In this document: piece after piece, positions 23,801-38,800 of the stretch
Layout: every line of letters starts with the position of its first letter
How positions within the stretch are numbered: the first letter of the stretch is position 1
Assembly (NCBI GenBank): GCA_907163375.1
Contig: CAJQUW010005788.1
Location: 1-64,000, forward strand
Source: Prostheceraeus crozeri
Taxonomy: Eukaryota; Platyhelminthes; Polycladida; Euryleptidae
DNA: 64,000 nucleotides
Reading direction: 5' to 3'
Position numbers and translations under genes: made by a program
The notes under the pieces: model-generated
The model's input: only the letters and a program-made list of their open reading frames with translations
What the model was told of the DNA's origin: nothing
The model's database searches: none

Positions 23801-26800
23801 TCCAAAACTTATAATGAAAGTAAATGAATTTTTGAATTTAGTTCTCTTTTTTCTATCACATGTAGGCTTAACTATGAACTCACTCAGCATATTTGTAATA
23901 CTATCTTATAAATCTCAGCAGTTTTAATCGCAGATGATGTTCATGTTCATTGTTAAGAGAAAGCACTTATTTTCATCTTTATTTCATGATTTTGTATTCA
24001 GCATAATGCCAAAATCAGTTTTAGTTGCAGTCCTGTTATTGATAATGGAGCAACTCTAACAGATATTGATTAAATGGTATAATTGCAAGATTTCTATCAC
24101 TCGACTAAATAGCATGAGTATCAGACAATATGAATCTTTGACGCATACACACATGTCCAACTATCACAAAGTTGCACTTCTCTTATACTGATATTTGACA
24201 ATCTGTGAAATCTGAATTGAAAAGATTGAAGATAGAATGTTTATGCAGCTGATAGTATCATGTTTATATCGCCCAGACAAAGTTGACACACAGTATAATG
24301 TGGTACACATACCAATGGTAAAGATTATATATTTTTCTATTTCAGATTTATTATGCATTGCGGTGAGGTATTTATTGATCTTTACTTACTTGATAATAAT
24401 CTGTATTAAAAATATACTTTTATTATTCTTACATTAACATTATTTGATTTGATATTTTGAACTTTATGATCCGCTAAACAGTAGCTTTTTGAAAGTAAAT
24501 CTTCTCATCTTGCTACCCTGAAACATAATGTGCTATATTTTCTCATAGAAAAGTCATGCCTTGAATTGTTGACATAACCTTATCTAACAACAGAAAAAAT
24601 TAATAATGACTTAAGAAATTTAAAAGTCAATTGAATTTCATTTGGACTTATTACTTAACTTAATTGCTATCTATAAATAAATACTAACACTGAAGGAAAC
24701 GGATCGTTTAGATCTCGATTCGAAAGTAGATAACACGAATGTTATAAGGTTTTGACAACATTCATATTTACTCCATAGTTATAGTCCCCACGAATAATAT
24801 GAATGAATCACCGAAGGATCAAATAATCGGATTGAAATATTCTTCAATAAAAGGCAGGTAGATCCTGCAAGCATTCTTCCAGCGTTGGGGACCACACCAT
24901 ACGAGATTTTCAATTTCTTGGAGTATTGTTTCGAGCACTGTATACTCCAGCATTAGCAGTTGTTCATTCCTCACAGGTTCAGCTAAAATTAGGAGTGCGG
25001 ACTTCCATCATTTTTGTAGAACTTCGACTCCGGGGTTTGATGGGATTCCGGTATTTCATGCGACTCCGGTTCCGGTAGTAGGCCTAGTAAGTAGCATAAA
25101 AATGTGGAAATTAGTGGCTAGGCATTCTCTATGCGTTAAGCGCTCATGTCAATTTGCACGATCGACATGTAACGAAAGAAATAATTTTCAGATCGGAATT
25201 AACGCTTTGCATATTCTATGGTCAAGGAGCGTGTAACTATGAAATCACTTGTTTTCATGTTCTTGTGCAAATATAGACACTTTCATCTTGATTCGATATG
25301 ATTTTCGGGAGCACCGGTAATCGCAGGTAACGGACGATCATGGCGCATGTGGCAGCACCATCTCATCAATACAGCGGCAGTTCGTCCAAAATATATGATA
25401 CAAATATTTGGTTTTTGGAAGCTGATTTTTTTGCAATCGTAGACAAAAATTCAACCCGGTTGTAAAGAATTTAAATCTCTACTTAGTTAACTAATCAGAC
25501 AGAATCTGAAATTGCAGTTCTTAAATATACTGTGGTAAATGGGTGCATTACTCCATTGAATTGCTTCCTATTGTCATAACTACTTGTTTGACTTTATCAA
25601 AATTACGTCCATCAAATACCGATTTGGATATTGCTGTGAGGATATGCTGAAGGTGTCCATCATCAGTATTTGATTTATTACCATCGCGAAACTAAACCCG
25701 AAGCGATAAACTGCTTGGTTGCATGATTTATTGGCATCAGGTGTGAGCCTCCCACTAATTGAGAGAATTCCACTAGGTCCGATGAATCACATCTATGTAC
25801 ATTTATGATTATTATTTACCATTCGCCGACTTTACTCGAAGCCTAATGATTCTAACGCAGTAAAGTCAAATGGCCTTGCTATTTTATGAAGATTTTACTC
25901 CTACCTTTCGTCTACTAAGGCGGCATCAGAGTACAAATTGTTAAGCAAGTTTCGTAATCATTTCTTGCTTTCATTGATTTTTTTGTTACTCCAGTTATTT
26001 GCATAGTCTTTTCAACTAGAGAACCTGATGAATCAGCTGTCAGCTTTTGTTTCGTTATGTGAAATAGGGCATCTATTTATATTATCGTGTCTGATGTGGC
26101 GTACGGAGGCGAAAATTCAGCAGTGAAATCCTGAAAAATGCAAAGCGTTTTGATTTAGCTACTGCTATTATGCTATTTAAGCGGAACCACGAACTTCTCA
26201 GTGAAAAAAAATATTAATCTCTATTAAGGAGTTCAGTTTTAACAGAAACTTTGATACCATTCTGCCTATTCATCGTCAATTTCATGTCAATACAAGATTG
26301 ACAATTAAATAACGTCTTGTATTCATTTAGTGAATTCATCGTCATTTTACCGCTACATGGATTACTTGACAAATGCACAACATGTAGATGTCTCATTTCT
26401 GACAAAGAATGGGCCAAAATGTTGTGTTTGCAAACATAAGGAAGTTAAGATTCGTAGACAAGAGGAACACGTGAGATCATGACCTGAAGACATTCCATGC
26501 AAATTATTGCTCTTGACCAGTGGTTCCCAACTACTGTGCCGCGGGAAGATAACTGGTGTGTCACTAAGAGATAGTAGGTGTAAGACATTTAATTTCGTTT
26601 CGTTACGCCAGTTACGATGCCGTCGAGGGCGACTGACTGACTTCCTTCTTGCTGATTGACGACAGTCGACTCAAACACAGTCACACTACACACAGAGATG
26701 CTTATTTCTTTCTTCTTTCAATGAACTGATAGTGAGTGATACACGCTTTATGACTGTTATGAGTGATAAATCCGCATTCAAAATCGCATAACATTTTCAA

Positions 26801-29800
26801 CTTTTGTGAACTATCGTCATGACGTGAGTTGTGCTCCTATCTTGCGCTGATTATTTAGAATAGATGAAACATTGCGAATTCTTCATATGATCTTCTTTTT
26901 TTACTACTTTATTACAAAAAGGCTTTATGATTAGAAAATTTAAGAGCACTGTACACGAAAGTTTTGAGAGCTCAATAGTGTGTCGTGAAGTAAAAGATTG
27001 GGAACCGCTGCTCTAGACTAATAGCACTTTCTACTTCGACAGAAAATTTCATTTCTACCAAAAACTTCAATTTCCCTCTTATTGTATTTCCATGTGTTTT
27101 TCTTTAATCTTGTCTAAGAATAAGAGGGTCCTGGTAGAACTCGGCAGACGCGCAGATTCATGATGCTTATCAGGTGTACATCACTCTGTGAAGAAGTGAC
27201 TTTCGGCCTCGTTCTTTACAGGAACTCACTCCGGTTGCCATACTAAGATTTTACGGCATGATGAAGAAAATATCTTTCTGGCCTCTGGTAGTTCATCGTG
27301 CTGTTAGTTCATGTGCATGTTTTCGATAACACTTCAACCAAGCATTCCTCAAAGTGAATTTGAAGATGAATAGGTAATAAATTACTATTATTAGCTGTAA
27401 TGTATAACTAGGCAATTTTATTGCAAGCTATGATAATTGGTTGGCATAAAGCTCTGTTCATCTCAGACTTGCATGGTTAATACATAGATTGGCCTACACA
27501 ATCTGACAATATGTTCTTGGATGCCAGTGTAAATTCAACCACGTGTTTGCGGTCTTGTAAATTCATCACAGACAATTCGCTAACATTTTTCATTATCTCT
27601 ATTAGGAAGGGACATTTTGAAGGAAGCAACCCTGCTAAATGCTTATTAGAAAATACCTTGATAAATGGTTACACGATTTTTCGGCTGCTGCAACATGTCA
27701 AGCTTAATTTGCATGCACATTTTGAATCGAATCGATAGATTTCAATTGATGCATTCTGAATGCGAGTATCTGATAAAACTGGAAATTTAAGTTACTCATG
27801 GCACACAGAGATTTTTCATTGTGACTAATTGATTAGGAACGTCATAATATTGATAAACTCTTATTCGAAATGTTTAATTTTCATTTCTTCACTTTTTTAA
27901 TATTCAAGATACTTTTTTGCAGCTCCTAATAAAGGTTCGGTTAATAGAGCGACTTGCATTTATTCTACCGTATTCAAGTTTCTTACGTGTAAAGGCCAAG
28001 CGAAGCATACAGTATATAAAGCAAAATTTCAACCTCGTCTAAATGATACCTTTCATCTTAAGTTAACTAATATTTTCTCATTACAGCGTTGAGCTGCTGA
28101 TTACCACACTATATTCGAACACTGAAGAACTCAATAATCTCATGCCAATAATGTATAGAAATTCTCGATACTTTGACCCCATGTTAAAAATCATGGAAGC
28201 TTTCAAAATGTATTGCTGACATTGATATTGTGCATTTTGAAATTAACATAACATTAATATTTGATGATCCATCTTCGAGTTTTCGTTTGTGGCCGACAGC
28301 GCCGAACTGTTTTTGTTTGGAGATTTGAATGTTATGATAATCAACTTCTCGAGTGACGTTTGTCTGTAAGTAAATCATTTTGGTCTAATTGTATTTTGCA
28401 TTATCTTGCAGGCAGCATTGGTGCGTCACCAGATATACACTCAAGGGTGTATTCTTGGTTTCGGGAAATGGTTAGAAAATAATGCTCTCATATTTGGAGT
28501 AATCTGTTTTAGTATTCTCGGTCCTCAGGTGAGTGAAACTTCTTTTAAGTGCTTCTATTAAAACTTTGTTATATTTTTTTCTTGAACTGTGATTCAGATC
28601 AGCTTAGTACATCTGCTGATTGGTAACCCCGAACTCACAATATTCCTCTCAGTTACTAAGTTAAGGATACCATTCGTGGAGTGAGCAAGTCATCATTCGT
28701 AACAGCACGACATTGAATTTAAAAAGGAGAAAATTTGACCTTCGGGGTATCCCTACTATAAAACGTCGCTCTGATGATAGTTAGTTCCCATCAAGAATTT
28801 CCCAATGGAAATTCTGTACAGAGAAGCAGCGGTCGATAAACCCTTTATAAATAGCAGGATAGAATTCTTCAATTAATGTTCAATTTGCTTATTCTTAACT
28901 TCGTTCTGTGTGTTAAAGAATGAATTTAATTTCAAATGATGAAGACATAAACAAATTCATTTCTCGTAGTAAGATAAGGCTACTTATAACATGGTATTCA
29001 ATCTCAGTGATAAGAAACCGATGCCAATGAGCGAAATAGCTTACCATGCTTTGATTCATGCATCTGCGTTTGAATAGCAGGCGTTCATTGAGCATTATGA
29101 CTTTCTGTATCTTAACAATTGGACTTTTTGAAATTTTTTTAAAGCGTTGAATGCATTGCAGACATGGCATATTTAGGTAGTATACATAGTGTAGTACTTG
29201 CATACATAGTGTAGACATGCATGAATTGTATTCGAAAGAATGTTGTGTACATATGAAATTCATGGATACACATTAATTGTGCTCAATTTTTCAGTAGAAA
29301 GAAAAATAGTATACTCGTACAGGTATTTAATTTTGCTTCAAAAATTTCGAATTTTAATCAGATGCATAGTATGTAGTTATATTTTGTCAGTCTAGGGTGC
29401 GAGATAAGCAGGTTGCTGGTCTTTTCCAGTAGTTTCGAAGTCAATGAAATTTTCGGGAGTCCACTGTAGGTGAAATTCACGTAGGCCCTATGTGCGTGAA
29501 TTTTAAAAATTCTGACAACGTACGAGAATTTTGAAAAATTGTGAGAATAGGCGTAAATTGTGCGTGATTTTCTAGAAACGAAGCATTTCCATCATTCGAA
29601 GTGAAAAATGGTAAATGAACAATCCACCTTGAATTTGCCTTGTGTGGCGAGTGGCATGATGGTGATTGTGAACAGCAGTAAATAGACAATTTTTACTTAT
29701 CCTTGCAAGAGATAAGCCTATTGTTACTGAACAATACATAGTGGGGTACTCATGGGTCATCTCCCCCCACGTTTTCAAATTTGTCTAAATTCCATAAAAA

Positions 29801-32800
29801 TAAATCAAGCGTCACAAAACTTTCTATAAGCGTCGGTGAGTATATTTTCTACCTACATACCAAAATTTGTGCAAATCGGACAAGTACTTTTTGAATAAAG
29901 GCGATAACTTGCAGTGCAATGCAGCTTGATTTGACTTCTTCTGGCCTCATCGTCAGAGCAGAAAGCACTTGAGGTCAACAAAGTCATTTCCCGACAATTC
30001 ATGAAGTGATGATGATCAGGCCACATCTCTTAGACTAACATTTTTAACTTAAAAAAAAGGTGTGGCAAGGTGGTGGTCGTGGGAAGATTTCAAATAGCAG
30101 TGGATGAGACGAAGAGGGGGAGAGAACAATGCATACACTAGTAACAATAACGCGTCGAACATGCAACGTCAGATCCTTAGAGTTCAGGCCGTTGACATCG
30201 CTACTCTTCACATTATCGTCTCTGATGCAAAAAGTACTTGTTCGATCTGCATAAATATTCTGTATGTGGGTAGATAATATACTTAAGTACGTCTACCTGA
30301 AGGTTGGTGATGATTGATTCATATTTGCAGATTTGAGACAAATTTGAAAACCTGGGGGGGGAGATAAGTACCAATAGTAGACCTACACTTTAGTCTCCCA
30401 GAATATATAGCAACTGCAATGTAATTGAATCTCCATTGTTTCAGAAGCTGTAGTGAGTAGTTGAAGCTGGGACATTCCCATAACGACGTCTACATGTTTC
30501 ATAATTTTAATAAACTTATAGTTAATAAGACTTAAGGTTTGTCCTTAAGAGGACAGGTGGTGCGTTCCCACCGGCAGACATTAAACGTTCAAGGCGCGTC
30601 AAACTTTTGACTATCCTAGGACTACATTTGCGAATAGGTCTTGCGATCCTAGGTTTGCGAATAGGTCTATCATATAATGTAATCCTGCATTCTTACCTCA
30701 AGACATCAAACCTAGCTATCTTTTTGAATAAGTTATTTCCATAAAGGCTATTTACGTGATCAAAAGTACGTGGAGGTGTCTTCTTAGGGAATTTATTGGC
30801 TAATATGTTGCAATAAAAACTTTGCACAAGCGCAACGTTTCGCGTTTTCACGCTTCTTCAGGGGCAAAAAAGCTGGAGCAATCAATTAAGAGAAATCAGT
30901 ACAGCGTCAGTCTACATTCTTTTAATTTTTTCCTTATTTTGTTGATAATACTGCATGGTAATGCATCCATAGGCAAAGCATTTTCAGTTCAGAAGTGTCA
31001 ATTGTATGAATATTTTTTGGAAGAATCAATGACAACAGTTCGTCACCCCGTTGATTTTGTTGGGGATGCAGAAGTCGTTGGTGAATAAATCTCACCAAGC
31101 ATGACGCTCTGTCAGACTCTTAGTATCAGATGACACATAGTCATTTGCAAAACGATGGCTAGTTCAGATAGTAATTTGGACGGTTTCCTCGATAAAGGAA
31201 GCGAGAAATCATGGAGAAATGCATATTTATTTCCTTTTGGAAGGCATAAAAATATGCTTAGTACGTGTACTTTACGTAAGCAAACAAAAGTCATGAACTC
31301 AGAATGTACATGAATTGTGCCTGATTTTTTTTGAAAGATGAAACGCGACAACCTGTATGAATCGTGAAAACGAAAGTGGCAATGAAGATGAAACTTAATA
31401 TGCTTCAAATGTTTACAAAATCGATTGGAGCTGAGTGCTGTAAAAAAATTTTGACCTGCCTCTGCATTTCAGAATACGCACTAGGTTCAGAAGGAAGATG
31501 CAGATCCTACCGCTTTATTAAAGTTAAAGCTCTATTTGCTTATGTTTCTGATAGGCCAAGAGAACAACTTATGTGTGCATTAGTGTAATTAACAACACTT
31601 AAGAAGTAGTTAAGTTTGCTAGAATTGTAACCTTGAAAGTTTGTCATGAGTTGATCATTGATGTTGCGGCCTTTCACAATTTTCATGATGTCATCTTTTG
31701 GTATTTAAGTAGCTGAAAAATCCAGCAAAAGTTATGACACCTGTCTGTTCGATAATATCGTTTTAGCAGTGTTATATCATTGGCAACGATTTTGTTAGAC
31801 GAAAAGAATTCATTGAATTGAATCATCTTGTTTCGTTAATTTGACTGGCGTGAAGTCGCAGTTATGTTGAAGATCATTTTCGTGTAGAACTTTTAGTCGA
31901 AATAATCTACGTCTACTCGTTTGCTGCTTTAACTGATAACTGAAATCAGGGTCTATTGAAATCATGTTTGGTAACAGCCACGTACGCACCATTACCCCGT
32001 GTTAGGGTTAGAAAGTCGTTGGCATTTGTTAATGTGTGTATGAAATGCACACAAACAGGTGAAAACGTTGAACACTGCATCGGCCGCTGCACTAGTCGAG
32101 ACCCGGAAACTTGATGTCGACAGGAATGGGTAATTCTGTTGCGATGGTTTCATGATTGTGAGAGGAGTTTACAAGTGGATGATTTGTGCGGATGCGAGTT
32201 TTGGCATCCATTTGAAGCGAAGGAGAATTGTAATTTGAAATCTGTTCGACTGATGAAGGCGATGAACAGTTATGTGGAATTAATTGTAAATATTCTGTGA
32301 CATTTACTGCACTTCATAATACAAGCTTCCATTGTTATGATTGTATCTATTTCTCTAAATGCATTGAGTGACTTTCCATTTTAAAAGATACTTATTAAGA
32401 AAAAACAACGCAATATGATGAACTCGAGGCCTTTCGTCCTTTCTATTCATGGGCATTACAAGGACTGAATCTTAGTGTGTAGAGAGCTTAGCCTGTGTAC
32501 ATAGCCTGGTCTTACCCTGGTAACTTAGTCCTGTTTTATTTAATTATTGTCTTCAAATTCTAGCAAGCAATGATTCTCTTTTGTCTCTTCCATTACTGTT
32601 CTTATCATGTGTCAGCTATCTGTGTCATGTCAAATGTCAGCTAAGCGAAGACTTTTCTGTACAGCTAATCATCTCATGTCTCTACACACTAAGATCCAGT
32701 CCTTGTAATGCCCATGAATAGAAAGGACGTAAGGCCTCGGGTTCATCATTTTGCGGCATTTTTTCTTTATAAATGTGGGAAAGGGTCCAATTTCTTCCAA

Positions 32801-35800
32801 AATCTTCAAAAGATGTATCAAATGACTTAATATTTCACTGCATGGCTATGAAAATGTAATCAAGCTTAGACGGAAACTCCACCAGAAACAACTTTATTAT
32901 TTTCAAAGATTTTCACAGTAAGGTAAGAAAATAATCAAGTTTTGACGACTTATTCTTGTTGTGACATGTACGAGTATCTCAAATCTCATTGTCAATTGGC
33001 TTATTAAATTACCGCCAGTTGAAGTTCATTTGCATTTTTTCATTGCGTATTGGGATACCATATGAATATTCAAACAATGATGCCCTAATTAATATTCTGT
33101 CTAACATAAACTGCTACCATATTCTGTGTTCATAATTTTTAGGGTTCCTTAATCAACGAAAAATTTACAGGATCTTGATCGATTTTCAAATGAACTAGAA
33201 ATATCCGGGAGACATAATTATTAGATATTTTCTTTTTCTCTCTTTTGTGTTTTCGTTCTCTAACTCAACACAAGAATAGGGGATGGAGTGTGCTCCCCGT
33301 TAAATATAGTTTCGTTAAAATCAGACAAGAGGCTAAAAATTCGAAAATGTATTTGCCTGAACGGCCCCTAAGTTAGGAGCCAGCTCCCTTTGACGTGCTT
33401 TCCGGCATGAAACTCTACTAATAATTAGATGCCTGATCAATTATCGCACCCTACACATTTGGGGCTATGTGAAATTTTGTCAACAAACTATGTTCTTCTG
33501 ATTATGAGGAGGTCCTACTAAAATGGATTGACTTAAGCATGCACGTTTTACAAATGTTTCCTTAAGCTTAAGTGAAATTGTCTATCGGAAATCTGCAATG
33601 CGTCATCAGATAATCTGTATCACCTGTTCCAGATATCATGCAACTGAACCGATAAGCCTAAGAAAAGAGGTTTGAGTTTTTTGTTTAAACTTGTATCAGC
33701 AAATTACTACAATTTCTGGAGGAATTCAATAAATATGTCGTAATTTATAAATCCTGCGTTTTTCGGTAGCCGTCCCGAAATGCTCCGATTCGGTTGGTAG
33801 TGCGGTTTCTATATCTCTATTTTTTACGAATATCAATGACTCTAGCACGGTGGTCATTGATATGACCCCAATCCGCCTCGGACCTCCTATTTTTTGAAAT
33901 GATGTTTCGGACCCTCTCCCAATAAAGAATCATTTATATTTAGTAAAAAAAACGAAAGCTTCGCAGGTAGTCATGTTAGTTATACTCAGTGTGACTTCTG
34001 GAGTTACAAATTCTTGCAGTTGCAAACATGATCAAAACGCGCAACTACAACTCAAGCTTACTCGCATGTCAGATGCTACATTGAAGCGGTTCCTTTTCTC
34101 CGACTTTATCATGAGCAGGGTGGAGAATCCAGCCCTACATAGATGCGTTTTCACAAACGAATCGAACTTCTCCAACACTAGCTTTTCAGGCTGATGAAAT
34201 TAAGTGAGATGTTTGACCTTGAATTCTTCAATTGCAAGTGCAGTCCCTCTGTTTTAACGCAGCTCAAGTAGATGTTTTTTCCTGGGAATCTCGTTGTGCA
34301 TCCTGCGAATATTGAATCGAAACGGATCTCCGATTAACACGTCATTCAACTCCCGTATAACTAATGTATAATAACTATATAATATATAATAACAACCAAT
34401 ATGCTAGTCATATCGTCATTTCTCGGTTATAGACAACTTCTTGCAGTACATAGACAATATTATGGTTCTCGTTTACACTTTTAATTACAAATAACTAATA
34501 TATAGAACTGGACTAATAAAGCACTGATCGCTCAGGAATTGTAATCATGTAGATAACCTTTCGACGGATTAATGAAATGTAAAGATTTTTACTTTGTCAG
34601 GATGTCTTGAAACGAAACCCGATTTTTATAATCTTCGCTTGGACCCCCAACAATCTCGTTTCGGAACCACTCCACTGGTTGGGAACCACTCCACTAGTAG
34701 TAGAGATCTTTCAGTTTTTTCTCCTGTCGAAAACTCGCTAATATTAAAGTTATATTACCATCGTCCTTGCTTTTCTTAAACTTTCATTTAGGTGACTGAC
34801 GAGCTGAGCAAAAGTTGATCATACATGCTAGTGACTTGATTTGTCAGTGATGGATATCTTTTATATGCATTCATCAAGCATTGATAATAATCTTGGTGAT
34901 TTAATTTCGATTTCCTCGTCAACTGAATGGATGCTGAAACTTCTGTCAAGTTGAGCTTCTAAATTGCTGTTTTCCGTAGCGCTACTACTGATGTGATAAA
35001 CGCTTGAAAACGTAGGAGAAGCGATGCGATATTGTTAGCTTAAAGAGAAGTTGCATAATAAAAATATAGAATGTTAAAAGTGGGAGAAGTGTTAAACAAA
35101 ATTCGAGAACTTGCATTTGTAATTTATCGCTTCTAACATGAGTCATTGAGAAAAGGAACTCTAGGACGATTGCATGATGGCGTACTGCAATGACAGCGCT
35201 TTACTCGGTTACTGCTTAATGTACTAACTTATAAGTAAATCACGTGTTTGCACGTTCATAATTTTGGAAATGGGAAGATCGTGAGAGAGAGATAAAGAAT
35301 TGCTTCATTGGATTACGAATTGCTAGATCATATCTTCTCCATCGCATCTCAAATTCCATTTCATTCTTCTTGTTTTTGTCAGAGCTGATTTTCAAGTTCA
35401 TTTGAACCGTTAACGTTACACGATAAAAGAGCTACTTGGAACTATAAACGACTACTCATCGTTTGAAAAACAGAAGTTCTCAATTCCTTGATGGAAATAA
35501 TTGGAATTACTTGATAAAGTTGAGTCTCTTGTCAAAAAAGAAGTGAAAATGCATTCTACGGAAAATATGTTGTTCATAATATATTTTCTCTCTCCCTCTT
35601 ACTCTCTCGGAGTCATCATTAGCAAATAGCAGATGCAATAAAGCATTAAAGAATCTGAAAATGGAAAACTGGTGTACTTGGTATCTTTATTTACATTACA
35701 GGATATTTGCTAATGTCCTTGCTTACGCGCGTCTATTAAACCCTGATTGAGCAAGATCGCTTAAATAAAAAAAGCAGACAAACGTCTAAAAGCCTCACGA

Positions 35801-38800
35801 ATCGTGATTCTTCGACGACTAAAATTGATGACTAGTCAATAATTAATCATTTAGTTGCCCATATTTAACCATGAAGTCATAGCCATCTTCATTCGCATCT
35901 ACGACAACTTCACAAAGTAATCATAATTGTATTATGCAGTGGAAACCGGGACGTAATTTGAATATTATTTAGCTAGATGCTTTTTAGGGAAAATCGTCTC
36001 TCTATTTGCGATTTGGTATAAGTCACCCGTACAATTATGTGCAAGTCAAGTGCAAGTATTTAGAAGACGGAAATGCAAAGCTGCAAAGGAGAATTTTTGA
36101 ACGTAGAGAACTTTTGAGAAGAAGCAGAGCACCAATGCGAATTTTCATCAGACGGAGGCACGACGAACGCTATTTTCATCGTGCGTAAACTGTTAGAGTG
36201 GTCCAGAATGGTCCATCGAAGAACAAAAAGATGTTTGCTTGTGTTTTATCGACTATTCTAAAGCTTATGATAAAATCAAGCAATATAAATTATTCAAGAT
36301 TTTTGTCGTAGTTGACATCGATGAGGCGGACAAACGACTACTTGCTGATCTCTACTGCAGGCAAGCGACCGCAGTGATGTGCAGCAACAAATTTGGTGAA
36401 TGGCAAGGGATCAAACGAGGTGTCAGATAAAGATGCGTTTGGCTGACCCCATATTTTCAATCTGCATGCATGTTGCAGCTGGATGGGGCTGATGACTTTC
36501 TAGTCGGTGGTATAGGCCTACAACTGAACAATCTGAGATACGCCGATGATGCAATAATTGCGGCAGATACTCAAACTAAACTCCAAGCGCTAATGGATAT
36601 TCTTCAATTATTGTACCTGCAGTCTTTTTCCTAAATCGCTTCACAGCCCAAAAATAATTATATAATACTTTGTTACATAAATTACAGAGTGCATATAGTT
36701 AGCACAATAAGACGATTGCACCAACGCTACAAAGAATATCTGACATACATCAACTCATCAGTTTTTAAACACAAACAAGAATTAAACTCGAAGAACAATA
36801 ATTATATAACTGATATCATAGATTTTGAACCGGATGAAACAAATTTAAGACTGCGAGAAGCCATTCACATCAAGAAACACAAGCCGCAAATGAATTCAAA
36901 GGCCGAAATTGAAGAACTTAATGACTTTTCGTATCTGTGACCTGGTGCATTTTATATTCGGTACATCTATATTTCTATGCAAGAATTTTTCAAAAAGTGT
37001 TATTATTCAAGAAATTATATATATTAAGAAATTATTCAAAAAGTGTTTCATCTCTTAGACCATCGATATTTGTGCATATTTGTTAAACTTTGAAAATGTT
37101 GTTTATCACAATCCGAAGAGAACCTTGGTCATAAGGTAAGGACATATCTTGTGAAGTTATTAACAAATAGCTACCACCAGGCAGCTACACCAAAAATTTT
37201 TTATTTTTCATAGTGCATTATTGAAAATAAAGTCCAAAAAAAATAAACTGTAAATGAATTTTCCAACCTTTCTGTTAGAGGCATGCAAAATATGAGCAAT
37301 TTATCAGAAGTAGGATACAGATGCATCCTGAGGAAATTCTCCCGGATTAGGCGAATGTCGGATCGGATTCGGATTTTGAAAATATGTTGTTGGATCGCAT
37401 TCGTTCGGATTCGGATTTTGTTTCCGAGCCGTCGGTTCGTATTCAACCCCCAAATCTGACGGATGCACACCGCTAATGTAAGCTTTCTTTTATCCCAAAT
37501 CTTGGAAACTCCAGTGTTAATACAACAAAAGTTAATTAAGTTTTGTGCAGTTGACCGCTCAAAATCAAACGCGTAAAAGTGTGCAAAAATGTGTAAAAGT
37601 GTGAGATTGTTTCATAAGCTGTTGAATTTCGGAAAATTGTATGTTATCTAAATGCTTATCACGTGCAGTGGTGATAATCTAAATGAATTATATTGCTTAG
37701 TTTCGTCAGGAGGCATCGATGAATGAAATGATCAAAATTAAATGTTTTTAAGTCTGCTGATCACAACAGTCCAGACTCAACATAAAAGCTCTGCCAAGCA
37801 TAAGTACTAAGCACAGCTTTTACATGATTCAAAGTCATTGAAACTAAGCATCCTCATCAGTGAAAAATCGTGTCAAAACTTATTAGTACTGTATCTTTTA
37901 GTATAACGAATCATACAATCATTATATCGCAATATAGTTGATGCATAGTTATTGTCAGTCAATTTTCATTAAAAAATTCTGTCGTCTTCATGTTGAAGTC
38001 CTACTGACCACAACTGACCACCTGAGAAAGTACTTTAGAACAATATGTTTCATGTGACATATTACTTATCAAAATTCGACTTCAACAGGAAGCTTACATT
38101 GAAAATGTATTAATATTTTCGTTCACCTCAATTTTTGTTTTGATTTTCAGCCTCTTCCCGTTTGCTACAAATTTAGCTTGAAATTGTAATAAGCTTGTGA
38201 GGTTGGATTCTCACCGAAATGGTTGAATGCGTCGGTTGCCAAACAAGAATTAGTTGAAACAGTTATAGTACGTGCTACATATTGCTCAGATCAGGGCTTC
38301 TGACTCGGTTGATTTTTTTGACCGATTCTGGGTTCGACATTTGCCTTCAACTTCTTATTTAGGATTGAATCAGAAGGTAATTGGCCCGCATAGTTGCAGA
38401 CTCGCAAGCTTATATTACAAGGCCCATTATTAGATGGACTTACTAGAAAGACTTATCAGTCTTTCGTCAGGAAATCATTGGCTTAATACACGTGGTTCAC
38501 TAAAACAATGAATTAATCATACTTGACATCTCCAAAAATATGAACTACTAAAAGCAGGTTCTGACGTAAGGTAGCACAACTCAAGCAGCATATAAAATAG
38601 TGTGAGTTGTGCTTCCTTACGTCAACATACTATACATAATATTAAGGATTTTATGCATATCCTTTCTATGAATTATAGAGTCAATCAGATCAGCTTCTCT
38701 TATGCATCAGTATGTCATCTGATCTCTTGATAGTAGCAAGATATTTTAATTTGACCCAACAAAAGTTAAATAACACTTGCGTACTCGGAATTCGGCAATG

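Noticed and set aside
30822..31088. Plus-strand ORF starting with a Cys-poor basic stretch and GCGTTTTCACGC
   Set aside because: The DNA word resembles retroelement tails, but no partner repeat or conserved protein block was found.
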